This document shows positions 31,596-40,014 of a stretch of DNA of 40,014 nt, piece by piece (the first letter of the stretch is position 1; every line of letters begins with the position of its first letter). This stretch comes from Mycobacterium asiaticum (GTDB taxonomy: Bacteria > Actinomycetota > Actinomycetes > Mycobacteriales > Mycobacteriaceae). The DNA lies in NCBI RefSeq assembly GCF_001673315.1, contig NZ_LZLQ01000126.1, positions 1-40,014 of the forward strand, in the 5' to 3' direction. A model generated the notes under the pieces. It was given only the letters and a program-made list of their open reading frames with translations. It searched no databases and was not told the origin of the DNA. The position numbers and the translations under genes were made by a program.

Positions 31596-34500
31596 GTGCA
31601 TTTGTTGGTAACCCCCCTCTCGCGCCGCTGGTTGGTACTGGTCGGTGCTGTTTCGCTGATCTTGACGTTCCTCCAGGCGCCGGGGCAGGTGTCCCCAGAC
31701 ACCAAACTGGACCTCACCGCCAACCCGCTGCGATTCCTGTCCCGCGCAACCAATCTGTGGAACAGCGAACTGCCATTCGGCCAGTCGCAGAACCAGGCCT
31801 ACGGGTATCTGTTTCCGCACGGCACGTTCTTCCTGATCGGGCATCTGCTCGGGCTGCCCGGCTGGATCACCCAGCGCCTGTGGTGGGCGGTGCTGCTCAC
31901 TGTCGGGTTCTGGGGGCTGCTGCGGGTGGCCGAAGCGCTGGGCATCGGCAGCCCGTCGTCACGGGTGCTCGGGGCGGTCGCGTTCGCGCTGTCGCCGCGG
32001 GTACTGACCACGCTCGGGTCAATTTCGTCGGAGACACTGCCGATGATGCTGGCGCCATGGGTGCTGCTGCCGACGATCCTCGCCTTGCGCGGCACGTCGG
32101 GCCGTTCTGTACGGGTGCTGGCCGGCCAAGCCGGGCTGGCGGTGGCGCTGATGGGCGCGGTCAACGCCATCGCAACGATCGCCGGTTGCCTGCCCGCGGT
32201 CATCTGGCTGGCGTGTCATCGGCCGAATCGACGCTGGCGGCGATATGCCGGATGGCTGCTGCTGGCCGGCGCCATCGCGGTGCTGTGGTGGGTGGTGGCG
32301 CTCAGCCAGCTGCGGGGGGTGAGTCCGCCGTTCCTGGACTTCATCGAATCCTCCGGCGTGACGACGCGATGGTCCTCGCTGGTGGAGCTGCTGCGCGGCA
32401 CCGACAGTTGGACGCCGTTCGTCGCGCCCAATGCCACCGCGGGCGCTCCGCTGGTCACCGGGACGGTGGCGATTCTGGGCACCTGCCTGGTGGCGGCGGC
32501 GGGATTGGCCGGCCTGGCCAGCGCCGGGATGCCGGCCCGCGGCCGGCTGGTGACCATGCTGCTGGTCGGGGTGGTGTTGCTGGCCGTCGGATACAGCGGC
32601 GGGCTGGGCTCGCCCCTGGCCCACCAGGTGCAGGCGTTCCTGGACGCAGCCGGCACTCCGCTGCGCAACGTACACAAACTCGGACCGGTGATTCGGATAC
32701 CACTGGTCCTCGGGTTCGCGCATCTGCTGGGCCGGCTTCCGCTACCGGGTAGCGCGCCGAAGTCGGTGTGGCGCAACGCGCTTGCGCATCCAGAGCGGGA
32801 CAGTCGGATGGCCGTCGGAATCGTCGCACTCGTAGCACTGACGGTGAGCACGTCGCTGGCATGGACCGCACGGCTTACCCCGCCGGGCACGTTCCGCGCG
32901 ATACCCGACTATTGGCACGAGGCTGCCGACTGGTTGGACCAGCACCAGAACGGACGGGTCTTGGTGGTGCCCGGCGCGCCCTTCGCCACACAGGTGTGGG
33001 GCACCAGCCACGACGAGCCCCTGCAGGTGCTGGGCAGCAGCGCGTGGGGCGTGCGCGACTCCATTCCCCTTACCCCGCCGCAAACCATCCGCGCGATGGA
33101 CTCGGTGCAACGCCTGTTCGCGGCCGGACAACCGTCCGCCGGTCTGGCCGATACCCTTGCACGTCAGGGCATTTCATTTTTGGTGCTGCGTAACGACCTG
33201 GATCCCGAGACATCACGGTCAGCGCGGCCGATTCTGGCGCACCGGACGATTGCGGGGTCCCCCGGACTGACCCAGGTGGCCGAGTTCGGCGAGCCGGTGG
33301 GCCCGGGCTCGCTGGAGGGCTTCGTCAACGACAGTGGACTGCGCCCGCGGTACCCGGCCGTGCAGATCTATCGGGTCGGTGCGGCGGAGAACCCGGGAGC
33401 ACCCTACTTCGCCGATACCGATCGACTGCCACGCGTGGACGGCGGACCCGAGGCGCTGCTGCGTCTCGACGAACGGCGACGGTTGTCAAACCAACCGCCC
33501 CTGGGTCCGGTGCTGATGACTCAGGATGCGGCTGCCGCCGGTTTACCGACGCCGCTGGTGACCGTCACCGACACCCCGCTGGCCCGCGAAACTGACTACG
33601 GGCGGGTGGATCTGCACTCATCGGCGATCCGGGCGCCCGGCGACGCCCGACACACCTACAACCGGGTGGCGGACTATCCCGTCCCCGGCGCCGACACCGT
33701 GTACGGCGGCTGGACCGGCGGTCGCGTCACGGTCTCGAGCGCATCATCGGACTCCACCGCACTGCCCGACGTCGCACCGGCCACCGCGGCCGCCGCGGCA
33801 ATCGATGGTGACCCGGCCACCGCATGGGTGTCCAACGCGCTGCAGGCCGCTGTCGGGCAGTGGCTGCAGGTGGACTTCGACCATCCGGTGACCAACGCCG
33901 TCCTCACGCTGACTCCCAGCGCGACGGCCGTCGGCGCCCAGATCCGCCGGATACTGATCGAAACCGCCAACGGCAGCACCACGTTGCGGTTCGACGAGGC
34001 CGGCGAGCCGCTCAGCGCCGCGCTGCCGTACGGCGAGACACCGTGGGTGCGGATTACCGCGGCGGCCACCGACGACGGCTCGGCTGGGGTGCAATTCGGC
34101 ATCACCGACCTGGCCATCACCCAGTACGACGCGTCCGGGTTCGCCCACCCGGTGCAACTGCGGCACACCGTGTCGGTGCCAGGTCCGCCGCCGGGTGCGG
34201 CGATCGCGCGCTGGGATCTGGGCGCCGAGTTGCTGGGCCGCCCCGGCTGCGCGCCGGGACCGAACAACATGCGCTGCGCCGCCTCAATGGCCCTGGCACC
34301 GGAAGAGCCCGTCAACCTGAGCCGGACACTGACCGTGCCGAACGAGATGTCGGTGACTCCGACGGTCTGGGTGCGGCCGAGGCAAGGCCCCAAGCTCGCC
34401 GACCTGATCGTCGAGCCGGGCAGTGCGCGGGCTCGCGGCGATGCGGATCTGGTCGAGATTCTCGGCTCGGCTTTCGCGGCTACCGACGGTGACCCCGCGA

Positions 34501-35828
34501 CGGCGTGGACGGCGCCGCAGCGGGTGGTGCAACACAAGGATCCGCCGACGATCACGCTCACGCTGCCGCGGGCCACCGAGGTCGCCGGGCTGCGACTGAC
34601 GCCCAGCCGCTCGACACTGCCCGCGCATCCGACGGTGGTGGGGGTGGACCTGGGTGACGGGCCCCAGGTGCGGTCCGTGACGCCCAACGCTGAAGCGCAG
34701 ACGCTGTCACTACATCCTCGCGTGACCGACACCGTCACGGTGAGCCTGCTCGACTGGCAAGACATCATCGACCGCAACGCGCTGGGCTTCGACCAACTCA
34801 AGCCGCCCGGTCTAACCGAGATCGTTGCGCTGGGCGCCGACGGCAAGCCGATCGCTGCTGCCGACGCCGCCCGCAATCGCAGCCGGGAGGTCACGGTCGA
34901 CTGCGAGCACGGACCGGTCGTCGCGGTGGCGGGCCGGTTCGTCCACACCTCGATCCGGACCACGGCGGGGGCGCTGCTGGACGGTGGACCGATCGCAGCA
35001 ACACCGTGCGAACCCGACCCCATCACTTTGCCCGCCGGACAGCAAGAGTTGTTGATCAGCCCAGGTGCCGCGTTCGTCGTGGACGGGGTACAGCTGTCCG
35101 GGGCAGCGGAGTTAACCAGTGCCGCAATGGCTTCCGCGGACATCGGCGGGTGGGGACCGGACCGGCGCGAGGTCCGGGCATCGTCTTCGCCGACCTCACG
35201 CGTGTTGGTGATACCGGAAAGCATCAACCCCGGCTGGGTGGCCCGCAGCCGTGACGGCGCTCGGTTGACGCCGGTGGCGGTGAACGGCTGGCAGCAGGGT
35301 TTCGTGGTGCCGGCCGGGGATCCCGGCACCATCACGCTCACCTTTGCGTCCAACGCGGTGTACCGGGCCGGCCTGGCTGTCGGACTGTGCCTGCTGCCGC
35401 TGTTGGTGCTGCTGGCGTTCTGGCGGCGGCGACCGGTGGCCGACGACGATCCCGCGTCCGTTCCGTGGACACCGGGGCCGTGGGCGGCGGTGTCGCTGTT
35501 GGGGGCCGGGGCATTGATCGCGGGTGTACCCGGTTTCCTGGTCACCGGGACGGCGGTGGGTGTGCGGTACGCGCTGCGAGACCGCGAGCGTCTGTTGGAG
35601 CGGCTGACAATCGGGTTCAGCGCAGGGGGTCTCATCCTGGCCGGCGCCGTGCTGTCACGGCATCCGTGGCGCTCAGTGGACGGATACGCCGGACATTCCG
35701 CGAGTGTTCAACTGCTGGCACTGATTTCGGTTGCCGCGGTAGGCGCTTCGGTGATCCGGTTCGGGGGTGCGGCGCGGCTGGGTGGCGAGGGACCTGAGGT
35801 TGTGGATGGCACCCATGATGCTGTCTGA
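31596..35828 (+). CDS. aftD: Arabinofuranosyltransferase AftD
   Basis: Very large membrane glycosyltransferase (GT-C fold), 1410 residues against about 1400 in M. tuberculosis. It adds alpha-arabinofuranose to arabinogalactan and lipoarabinomannan from decaprenyl-phospho-arabinose. The first 430 residues hold many membrane helices, with the first extracytoplasmic loop carrying the acidic residues in PDTKLDLTANPLRF. A long periplasmic region follows, with discoidin/carbohydrate-binding-like modules (AAIDGDPATAWVS, and a second, AFAATDGDPATAWTAPQ). Further helices lie near residues 1250-1390. I use GTG 31596; TTG 31605 is possible. A terminator lies 30 bp after its stop. It is essential in mycobacteria that have been tested. 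Confidence 0.93.
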   Translation: MHLLVTPLSRRWLVLVGAVSLILTFLQAPGQVSPDTKLDLTANPLRFLSRATNLWNSELPFGQSQNQAYGYLFPHGTFFLIGHLLGLPGWITQRLWWAVLLTVGFWGLLRVAEALGIGSPSSRVLGAVAFALSPRVLTTLGSISSETLPMMLAPWVLLPTILALRGTSGRSVRVLAGQAGLAVALMGAVNAIATIAGCLPAVIWLACHRPNRRWRRYAGWLLLAGAIAVLWWVVALSQLRGVSPPFLDFIESSGVTTRWSSLVELLRGTDSWTPFVAPNATAGAPLVTGTVAILGTCLVAAAGLAGLASAGMPARGRLVTMLLVGVVLLAVGYSGGLGSPLAHQVQAFLDAAGTPLRNVHKLGPVIRIPLVLGFAHLLGRLPLPGSAPKSVWRNALAHPERDSRMAVGIVALVALTVSTSLAWTARLTPPGTFRAIPDYWHEAADWLDQHQNGRVLVVPGAPFATQVWGTSHDEPLQVLGSSAWGVRDSIPLTPPQTIRAMDSVQRLFAAGQPSAGLADTLARQGISFLVLRNDLDPETSRSARPILAHRTIAGSPGLTQVAEFGEPVGPGSLEGFVNDSGLRPRYPAVQIYRVGAAENPGAPYFADTDRLPRVDGGPEALLRLDERRRLSNQPPLGPVLMTQDAAAAGLPTPLVTVTDTPLARETDYGRVDLHSSAIRAPGDARHTYNRVADYPVPGADTVYGGWTGGRVTVSSASSDSTALPDVAPATAAAAAIDGDPATAWVSNALQAAVGQWLQVDFDHPVTNAVLTLTPSATAVGAQIRRILIETANGSTTLRFDEAGEPLSAALPYGETPWVRITAAATDDGSAGVQFGITDLAITQYDASGFAHPVQLRHTVSVPGPPPGAAIARWDLGAELLGRPGCAPGPNNMRCAASMALAPEEPVNLSRTLTVPNEMSVTPTVWVRPRQGPKLADLIVEPGSARARGDADLVEILGSAFAATDGDPATAWTAPQRVVQHKDPPTITLTLPRATEVAGLRLTPSRSTLPAHPTVVGVDLGDGPQVRSVTPNAEAQTLSLHPRVTDTVTVSLLDWQDIIDRNALGFDQLKPPGLTEIVALGADGKPIAAADAARNRSREVTVDCEHGPVVAVAGRFVHTSIRTTAGALLDGGPIAATPCEPDPITLPAGQQELLISPGAAFVVDGVQLSGAAELTSAAMASADIGGWGPDRREVRASSSPTSRVLVIPESINPGWVARSRDGARLTPVAVNGWQQGFVVPAGDPGTITLTFASNAVYRAGLAVGLCLLPLLVLLAFWRRRPVADDDPASVPWTPGPWAAVSLLGAGALIAGVPGFLVTGTAVGVRYALRDRERLLERLTIGFSAGGLILAGAVLSRHPWRSVDGYAGHSASVQLLALISVAAVGASVIRFGGAARLGGEGPEVVDGTHDAV

Positions 35829-35858
35829 GACGACGGGCGGTTGACGAGGCTGTTGGCC

Positions 35859-35893
35859 GCCAACCGGGTACTGCTGACAGGTTGGCTGTTTTT
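35859..35893 (+). terminator. Intrinsic terminator after aftD
   Basis: GCCAACC at 35859-35865 pairs with GGTTGGC at 35880-35886, with a 14-base loop, followed by TGTTTTT. It separates aftD from the next gene. Confidence 0.7.
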
Positions 35894-35932
35894 CTCCCAA
35901 CTGGTTGACTGAATGCTGAGGAGTTAACGGCC

Positions 35933-37417
35933 ATGGCATGGTTTTCAGCACCCGAATACTGGCTCGGCCGACTTGTGCTCGAGCGGGGCGTGGCGTTCAT
36001 CTACGTACTTGCGTTCGTGGCGGCCGCGCGCCAGTTCCGCGCCCTGATCGGAGAACGGGGCATGCTGCCGGTGCCGCGTTTCCTCGCGGGTCGGTCATTC
36101 TGGCGGTCGCCCAGCATATTTCATCTGCACTACTCCGATCGGATGTTCGCCGGTGTCTCCTGGTTCGGTGCCGCCGTATCGGCGGCCGTGGTCGCGGGTG
36201 CGGCCGACGTGATGCCGCTGTGGAGTGCCATGCTGATCTGGCTACTGCTGTGGGTTCTCTACTTGTCGATCGTCAATGTGGGCCAGACGTGGTACGGATT
36301 CGGCTGGGAATCCTTGCTTTTAGAGGCAGGGTTCCTGATGATCTTCCTCGGCAATGCGAGGGTCGCGCCGCCCGTGCTGACCTTGTGGTTGGCGCGCTGG
36401 CTCCTGTTCCGGGTCGAGTTCGGCGCCGGTCTGATCAAGATCCGGGGCGATCGCTGCTGGCGCGACTTGACCTGTTTGAACTATCACCATGAAACGCAGC
36501 CGATGCCGGGACCGCTGAGTTGGTTCTTCCATCACCTGCCCAAGCCGTTGCACCGGGTCGAGGTGGCAGGCAATCACTTTGCGCAACTGGTGGTGCCGTT
36601 CGGACTGTTCGCGCCCCAGCCGGTGGCAGGGATAGCCGCGGCCATCATCATCGTCACGCAGTTGTGGTTGGTGTTGTCGGGGAACTTCGCTTGGCTCAAT
36701 TGGGTGACAATCCTGTTGGCGTTCAGTGCCGTTGATCAGTCCTGGTTGGGTATGACCGTACCGAGGGCCGGGTCGCCGTCGCCGTGGTTTGTCGGTGTGG
36801 TGGTCGCGTTCGCAGCGGTGATGGTGTTCCTGAGCTTCTGGCCAGCACGCAACATGATGTCTGCTCAGCAGCGGATGAATGCTTCGTTCAACAGTTTTCA
36901 TTTGGGCAACACCTACGGCGCATTCGGCAGCATCTGCCGCACCCGCCGCGAGGTGGTGATCGAAGGCAGCGGCGCGGCTTCGGTGACCGGACAGACGGAG
37001 GTGACCGGACAGACGGAGGTGACCGGACAGACGGAGTGGAAGGAGTACGAGTTCAAGGGAAAGCCGACCGGGCTGCGCAGGATGCCGCGGCAGTGGGCTC
37101 CGTACCATCTGCGCCTGGATTGGCTGATGTGGTTCGCGGCCATCTCACCCGGATATGCGCTGGGCTGGATGACGCCATTCCTGCACCGGCTGTTGCGCAA
37201 TGACCCGGCGACGCTGCGGCTGTTGCGGCACAATCCTTTCCCGGATGTTCCGCCGCAGCAGGTGCGGGCCCAGTTGTACGAGTATCGCTTCACCACACCG
37301 GCAGAACTGCGGCGCGATCATGCGTGGTGGCATCGAACGCTGATCGGTAGTTATGTGCCACCGATCTCCCTGCCGAAGCCTGTGAAGCCAGGCAGGCAAG
37401 CGGATTCGGGAGATTGA
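35933..37417 (+). CDS. Lipase maturation factor-like membrane protein (Rv0235c family)
   Basis: Polytopic membrane protein of 494 residues in the LMF1/LMF2 (lipase maturation factor) family. Diagnostic blocks: FGWESLLLEAGFL, RVEFGAGLIKIRGDRCWRDL, TCLNYHHETQPMPGPLSW, NTYGAFGSICRTRREVVIEG, the segment KPTGLRRMPRQWAPYHLRLD, and a C-terminal NPFPDVPPQQVRAQLYEYRF. The start ATG at 35933 follows GAGGAGTTAAC. Vertebrate LMF1 helps lipases fold in the ER; the mycobacterial role is unknown. Between EGSGAASV and WKEYEFKGKP there is a perfect threefold repeat of VTGQTE that interrupts a normally compact loop. It follows aftD after a terminator, as in M. tuberculosis. Confidence 0.88.
   Translation: MAWFSAPEYWLGRLVLERGVAFIYVLAFVAAARQFRALIGERGMLPVPRFLAGRSFWRSPSIFHLHYSDRMFAGVSWFGAAVSAAVVAGAADVMPLWSAMLIWLLLWVLYLSIVNVGQTWYGFGWESLLLEAGFLMIFLGNARVAPPVLTLWLARWLLFRVEFGAGLIKIRGDRCWRDLTCLNYHHETQPMPGPLSWFFHHLPKPLHRVEVAGNHFAQLVVPFGLFAPQPVAGIAAAIIIVTQLWLVLSGNFAWLNWVTILLAFSAVDQSWLGMTVPRAGSPSPWFVGVVVAFAAVMVFLSFWPARNMMSAQQRMNASFNSFHLGNTYGAFGSICRTRREVVIEGSGAASVTGQTEVTGQTEVTGQTEWKEYEFKGKPTGLRRMPRQWAPYHLRLDWLMWFAAISPGYALGWMTPFLHRLLRNDPATLRLLRHNPFPDVPPQQVRAQLYEYRFTTPAELRRDHAWWHRTLIGSYVPPISLPKPVKPGRQADSGD
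36983..37036 (+). repeat. Three perfect 18-bp in-frame repeats in the LMF-like gene
   Basis: GTGACCGGACAGACGGAG occurs three times with no mismatch (36983-37000, 37001-37018, 37019-37036), encoding VTGQTE three times. Identity at every silent position shows the expansion is very recent or still variable. Confidence 0.97.
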
Positions 37418-37472
37418 CGCGCGGCGGGTTAGTGGAGTGTGACGCCCAGCGGTGAATCATGTCCGGCCGCGG

Positions 37473-38831
37473 TCAGGTCCCGTTGTTGTCGTCGTCTTGG
37501 TGGTCGTCTTCGTCGTCTCCGTCGGCGAAGAGTTTCTCCGGATGATGAAACGTGTTGACTCGGGGTTGGCCGTGGTCGAGGTGGGGTGGTGGTAGCCATT
37601 CGGTTTGGTGGCCGCTGGTGGTGCGGGTGGTCCAGCCGGTTTCGGCGAGTCTGTTGTGGGGGCCGCAGGCCAGGGTGAGGTCGGTGATGTCGGTGCGGGC
37701 GGTGGTGGTCCAGCCGGTGACGTGGTGGACTTCGCTGCGGTAGGCCGGGGCGTCGCAGCCGGGTTTGGTGCAGCCGCGGTGCATGGCGGCCAGCATGATC
37801 CGTTGGGCCGGGGAGGCCAAGCGTTTGGTGTGGTAGAGCGCCAGGGGTTTGGCGCCGTCGAAGATCGCCAGGTAGTGGTGGGCGTGGCTGGCCATGCGGA
37901 TCACATCGTTCATGGGGAGCAGGGTGTCGCCGCTGGTGCGGGCTTTGCCGGTGCCGACTTGCAGATCCTTGAGACTAGTGGTGACGATGACCGACACGGG
38001 TAGGCCACGGTGTTGACCCAGGTCGCCGGAGGCGAACAGCGCGCGGATCCCGGCCACCAGGGCGTCGTGGTGGCGCTGGCTGGTGCTGCGGGTATCACGG
38101 CGCGCGGTCTGTTCGTCGGGTTCGCCATCGACTCGTGGAGCCTCATCGTCGGGGTTGCACATGCCGGGGGCGGCGAGTTTGGCCCAGACAGCCTCCAGCA
38201 GTGCGCGTAACTCGGGAGTGATCACACCCGTCAGGCGGGACATGCCATCGGCGTCCTGGGCGCCCAGGGTCAGGCCGCGTTTGCGGGCGCGCTCTTGATC
38301 GGAGAAGTCCCCGTCGGGGTGCAGCAGGTCCATCAGGTGGCGGGCGTATGTGGCGACCTGATCGGGCCGGTATTGGCAGGCTTTGGCGGCCAGGTCGGCT
38401 TCGGCGGCTTCGCGGGTGAACACGTCCACCGTGGCGGGCAGGTGGTCGAAGAAGTCGCGGATGACTTTGATGTGCCCGTCGCCGATCAAGCCCTCCCGCT
38501 GAGCCTGCGCCGTGGCGGTCAGCACCGGCGCCAAGGGCTGTCCGGTCAAGGCGCGGCGCGGCCCGAGGTCTTGGGCGTCGGCGATGCGGCGGCCGGCTTC
38601 GGCTTTGGTGATCCGTAACCGGTCCGCCAACGCACCCCGCAGCGTCCCACCCAACTCTTCAGCGCTGGCTTGGGCGTCGACCTCGTTGATCAGGGTGTGC
38701 TGCGGGCTGCGTAGGCGGCGGCTCACCTGTTCCAACCGCTCCAACGCCCGCAACCGCTCCCGGGTGGTGAACGCGTCGAACGTCAACGCACAGAACCGAT
38801 CAACCTCAGCATCGAGTGCATTGAAATGCAT
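37473..38831 (-). CDS. DUF222/HNH endonuclease-domain protein (13E12 repeat family)
   Basis: A 452-residue protein of the 13E12/REP13E12 type common in actinobacteria. Residues 1-300 belong to DUF222 (LRALERLEQVSRRLRSPQHT, then ITKAEAGRRIADAQDLGPR). The C-terminal HNH nuclease motif is complete: CTKPGCDAPAYRSEVHHVTG, ITDLTLACGPHNRLAE. It ends in an acidic tail (DGDDEDDHQDDDNNGT). I start at ATG 38831 (MHFNALDAEVDRF), with GAGG eight bases upstream; a GTG at 38867 adds 12 unlikely residues. Such genes are repetitive in mycobacterial genomes and some serve as phage attachment sites; the nuclease activity is mostly untested. M. tuberculosis has gabD1 at this point instead, so this is an accessory region. 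Confidence 0.9.
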   Translation of the reverse strand: MHFNALDAEVDRFCALTFDAFTTRERLRALERLEQVSRRLRSPQHTLINEVDAQASAEELGGTLRGALADRLRITKAEAGRRIADAQDLGPRRALTGQPLAPVLTATAQAQREGLIGDGHIKVIRDFFDHLPATVDVFTREAAEADLAAKACQYRPDQVATYARHLMDLLHPDGDFSDQERARKRGLTLGAQDADGMSRLTGVITPELRALLEAVWAKLAAPGMCNPDDEAPRVDGEPDEQTARRDTRSTSQRHHDALVAGIRALFASGDLGQHRGLPVSVIVTTSLKDLQVGTGKARTSGDTLLPMNDVIRMASHAHHYLAIFDGAKPLALYHTKRLASPAQRIMLAAMHRGCTKPGCDAPAYRSEVHHVTGWTTTARTDITDLTLACGPHNRLAETGWTTRTTSGHQTEWLPPPHLDHGQPRVNTFHHPEKLFADGDDEDDHQDDDNNGT

Positions 38832-38979
38832 TGAAGACCTCGTCAATCTCCTCACGACTACTCGCACCCATGCCTCAAATTCTACGAACAGCTACCGACA
38901 AGTTTGGTACGCCGGCGCGCGACTAGACTGTCACGTCTCGGGCACCAAGCCCGCCGTAGCCATCGTTTAATGTGTTGCG

Positions 38980-40014
38980 TCAGTGCGCATCTGGCCGCCA
39001 GGTCTCCGGCAGCAAGGGCAGTCCGGGACCACCGCCGAACTCGTCGCCGGCCAAGGTGGTCAAGCCAGTCGGTCGCGCCGCAACGGAACTTGAAGTCCCG
39101 GCGAATCCCATTGCTCCAGCGCCTTTTTCAGATGGCGCATAACGCGGCGACGTGAACTCGTCTTCACTGGCATCGCCGTCCGAATCCAGGAATTCATAAC
39201 GGTATCCGCGGCCGAGGCCGGCCCGTTGACGTCGAACCGAGCGCACTGCGTCTCGATGGGCAGCCAATACCCCAGGCGCCGCTGCGGTTTCGGAGGCTGT
39301 GTCTGTAGCGGCGATGCGAGCACCCATCCCCCAACCGACACCCGGACCGGGGCCCCCCACCAGATAGCTGAAACCTTCGGCGCCCGTCGCCGGGATGGGT
39401 GGGCCCGCCGGCGTGGCAGGTGCCGGTACCGTTGGCGCCGTCGACGGAGTCGGCAAGGGTGCGGGTGCAGGCGCCAGCGCCGGGGCGGCCAACAGCAGCG
39501 CCGGCGGCGGCAACTGCTGCGTGCCGGTGACCGGCATCGGCGCGGGCGGCACTACCGGGGCGGGCGGCTGCGCCAATCCGGCCAAGCCGGCCAGTCCGCC
39601 CAGATTCACGGTCGCCAGGTTGAGGAACGCGGGCAGCAGGAGCGGTGCCATCTGGACGAGAAAGCGCAACGTCCGCAACGTCCAGTTGACAACTCGATAG
39701 GTCTGCCACGCAATGAAATACGTGACCAGACCCGGGAAGTTCGCTGGGTTGGTCAGGAATTGCGGGAGATTGGCTTCCAAATATGACAGGGCCTGCTGGT
39801 TGCCATTGATGAAGTTGGGCAGGTTCTGCAGATACTGCAGTGGGTTCCAATTGGGTTGGCCCTGACCGGGGATCTGTGTGCCATCGGGACCGAAGATCAT
39901 CTCCCAGATCTCCTGCGGCGTCGGTAACTGGAATCCGTTACCTCCGCCTCCGCCGCCCGCGCCGATGCCGGTCACCGGCACGCAGCAGTTGCCGCCGCCG
40001 GCGCTGCTGTTGGC
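38980..40014 (-). CDS. PPE-family protein of the PPE-PPW subgroup, C-terminal part
   Basis: The frame is open from the right edge of the window to a stop at 38980, giving 344 visible residues. The C-terminus carries the PPE-PPW signature (LTTLAGDEFGGGP, then LPETWRPDAH), preceded by GAGAMGFAGTSSS. The middle part (IWEMIFGPDGTQI, NWNPLQYLQNLPNFINGNQ, TYFIAWQTYRVVNWTLRTL) is typical of the region after the PPE domain, and a Pro/Ala-rich linker follows. The N-terminal PPE domain must lie beyond the window. PPE proteins are exported by type VII secretion to the cell surface or outside. The region contains a perfect 63-bp inverted repeat, one arm of which encodes SSAGGGNCCVPVTGIGAGG at the window edge, with an unusual Cys-Cys pair. 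Confidence 0.9.
   Translation of the reverse strand, partial: ANSSAGGGNCCVPVTGIGAGGGGGGNGFQLPTPQEIWEMIFGPDGTQIPGQGQPNWNPLQYLQNLPNFINGNQQALSYLEANLPQFLTNPANFPGLVTYFIAWQTYRVVNWTLRTLRFLVQMAPLLLPAFLNLATVNLGGLAGLAGLAQPPAPVVPPAPMPVTGTQQLPPPALLLAAPALAPAPAPLPTPSTAPTVPAPATPAGPPIPATGAEGFSYLVGGPGPGVGWGMGARIAATDTASETAAAPGVLAAHRDAVRSVRRQRAGLGRGYRYEFLDSDGDASEDEFTSPRYAPSEKGAGAMGFAGTSSSVAARPTGLTTLAGDEFGGGPGLPLLPETWRPDAH
39488..39550 (+). repeat. Left arm of a perfect 63-bp inverted repeat in the PPE gene
   Basis: Bases 39488-39550 are identical to the reverse complement of 39952-40014 at all 63 positions. Here the PPE protein reads through the arm as Pro/Ala-rich linker (PMPVTGTQQLPPPALLL). The intervening segment is 401 bp. 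Confidence 0.97.
39952..40014 (-). repeat. Right arm of a perfect 63-bp inverted repeat in the PPE gene
   Basis: The arm touches the last base of the window, so the repeat may be longer. In this arm the PPE gene reads the opposite strand of the same DNA, as SSAGGGNCCVPVTGIGAGG, so both strands of the repeat are translated in the same gene. Confidence 0.97.

Noticed and set aside
33674..35635. Minus-strand open frame (653 codons) opposite aftD
   Set aside because: Ser/Arg/Thr-rich shadow of AftD; no domain and no promoter-like region.
37473..38831. Insertion sequence or intein suggested by the HNH protein
   Set aside because: No terminal inverted repeats, target duplication or transposase domain is visible; the DUF222/HNH layout is the ordinary 13E12 chromosomal family.
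1..40014. tRNA, rRNA or prophage genes
   Set aside because: No cloverleaf-like or rRNA-like sequence and no phage structural or integrase gene was recognised anywhere in the window.

Overview
The window is high-GC actinobacterial DNA that reads as a Mycobacterium chromosome, most likely a slow-growing species. Gene order follows the Mycobacterium tuberculosis block Rv0270 to Rv0235c, in reverse orientation. It also carries mycobacterium-specific families: AAC(2'), FadE5, HtdX, AftD, a DUF222/HNH 13E12-type protein and a PPE-PPW protein. M. tuberculosis names used here come from my memory of the families and gene order; no search was run.

Layout. 1-0.9 kb: edge fragments and a small ribbon-helix-helix-like protein. 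0.9-4.2 kb: a divergent pair, a FadD2-type acyl-CoA synthetase (-) and a LigD-type primase/polymerase (+). 4.3-7.6 kb: iron-type binding lipoprotein, 5-oxoprolinase subunits B and C, and an AAC(2') acetyltransferase. 7.7-16.1 kb: a nitrate/nitrite assimilation block with two NarK-type transporters in tandem, the HemD-like/winged-helix regulator NnaR, a CbiX-like siroheme chelatase, a protein resembling a lone TetR ligand domain, and nirB-nirD on the opposite strand. 16.2-17.2 kb: Hsp20 and a small conserved protein. 17.3-20.8 kb: succinate dehydrogenase 1 (membrane anchor, SdhA, SdhB). 20.8-28 kb: flavin reductase, FadE5, FadA2, FabG4 and HtdX, a fatty-acyl block with a probable F6/SfdS-type small RNA between fadE5 and fadA2. 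28-31 kb: ClC chloride channel, TetR regulator and the lipoprotein glycosidase LpqI. 31-37.4 kb: two small DUF2613 proteins, the arabinosyltransferase AftD and a lipase-maturation-factor-like membrane protein. 37.4-40 kb: 13E12-type HNH protein and the C-terminal part of a PPE-PPW protein.

Compared with M. tuberculosis as I remember it, narU and oplA are missing near the left end, PPE2/cobQ1/cobU are missing beside nirBD, Rv0246 is missing, and the Rv0239/Rv0240 toxin-antitoxin pair is replaced by a ClC channel gene. One narK and one DUF2613 gene are duplicated.

The most unusual theme is repeat activity. Three genes carry young in-frame tandem repeats: 12-bp units in the acetyltransferase and in the FadD tail, and 18-bp units in the lipase-maturation-factor protein. 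Several intergenic regions hold 13-, 23-, 58- and 60-bp repeats. The PPE gene contains a perfect 63-bp inverted repeat that reaches the last base of the window and could allow a 401-bp segment to invert. A palindrome of the form TTAC-N6-GTAA recurs in the fadE5 and fadA2/fabG4 promoters, with a degenerate version before the nearby tetR gene, suggesting a local regulon.
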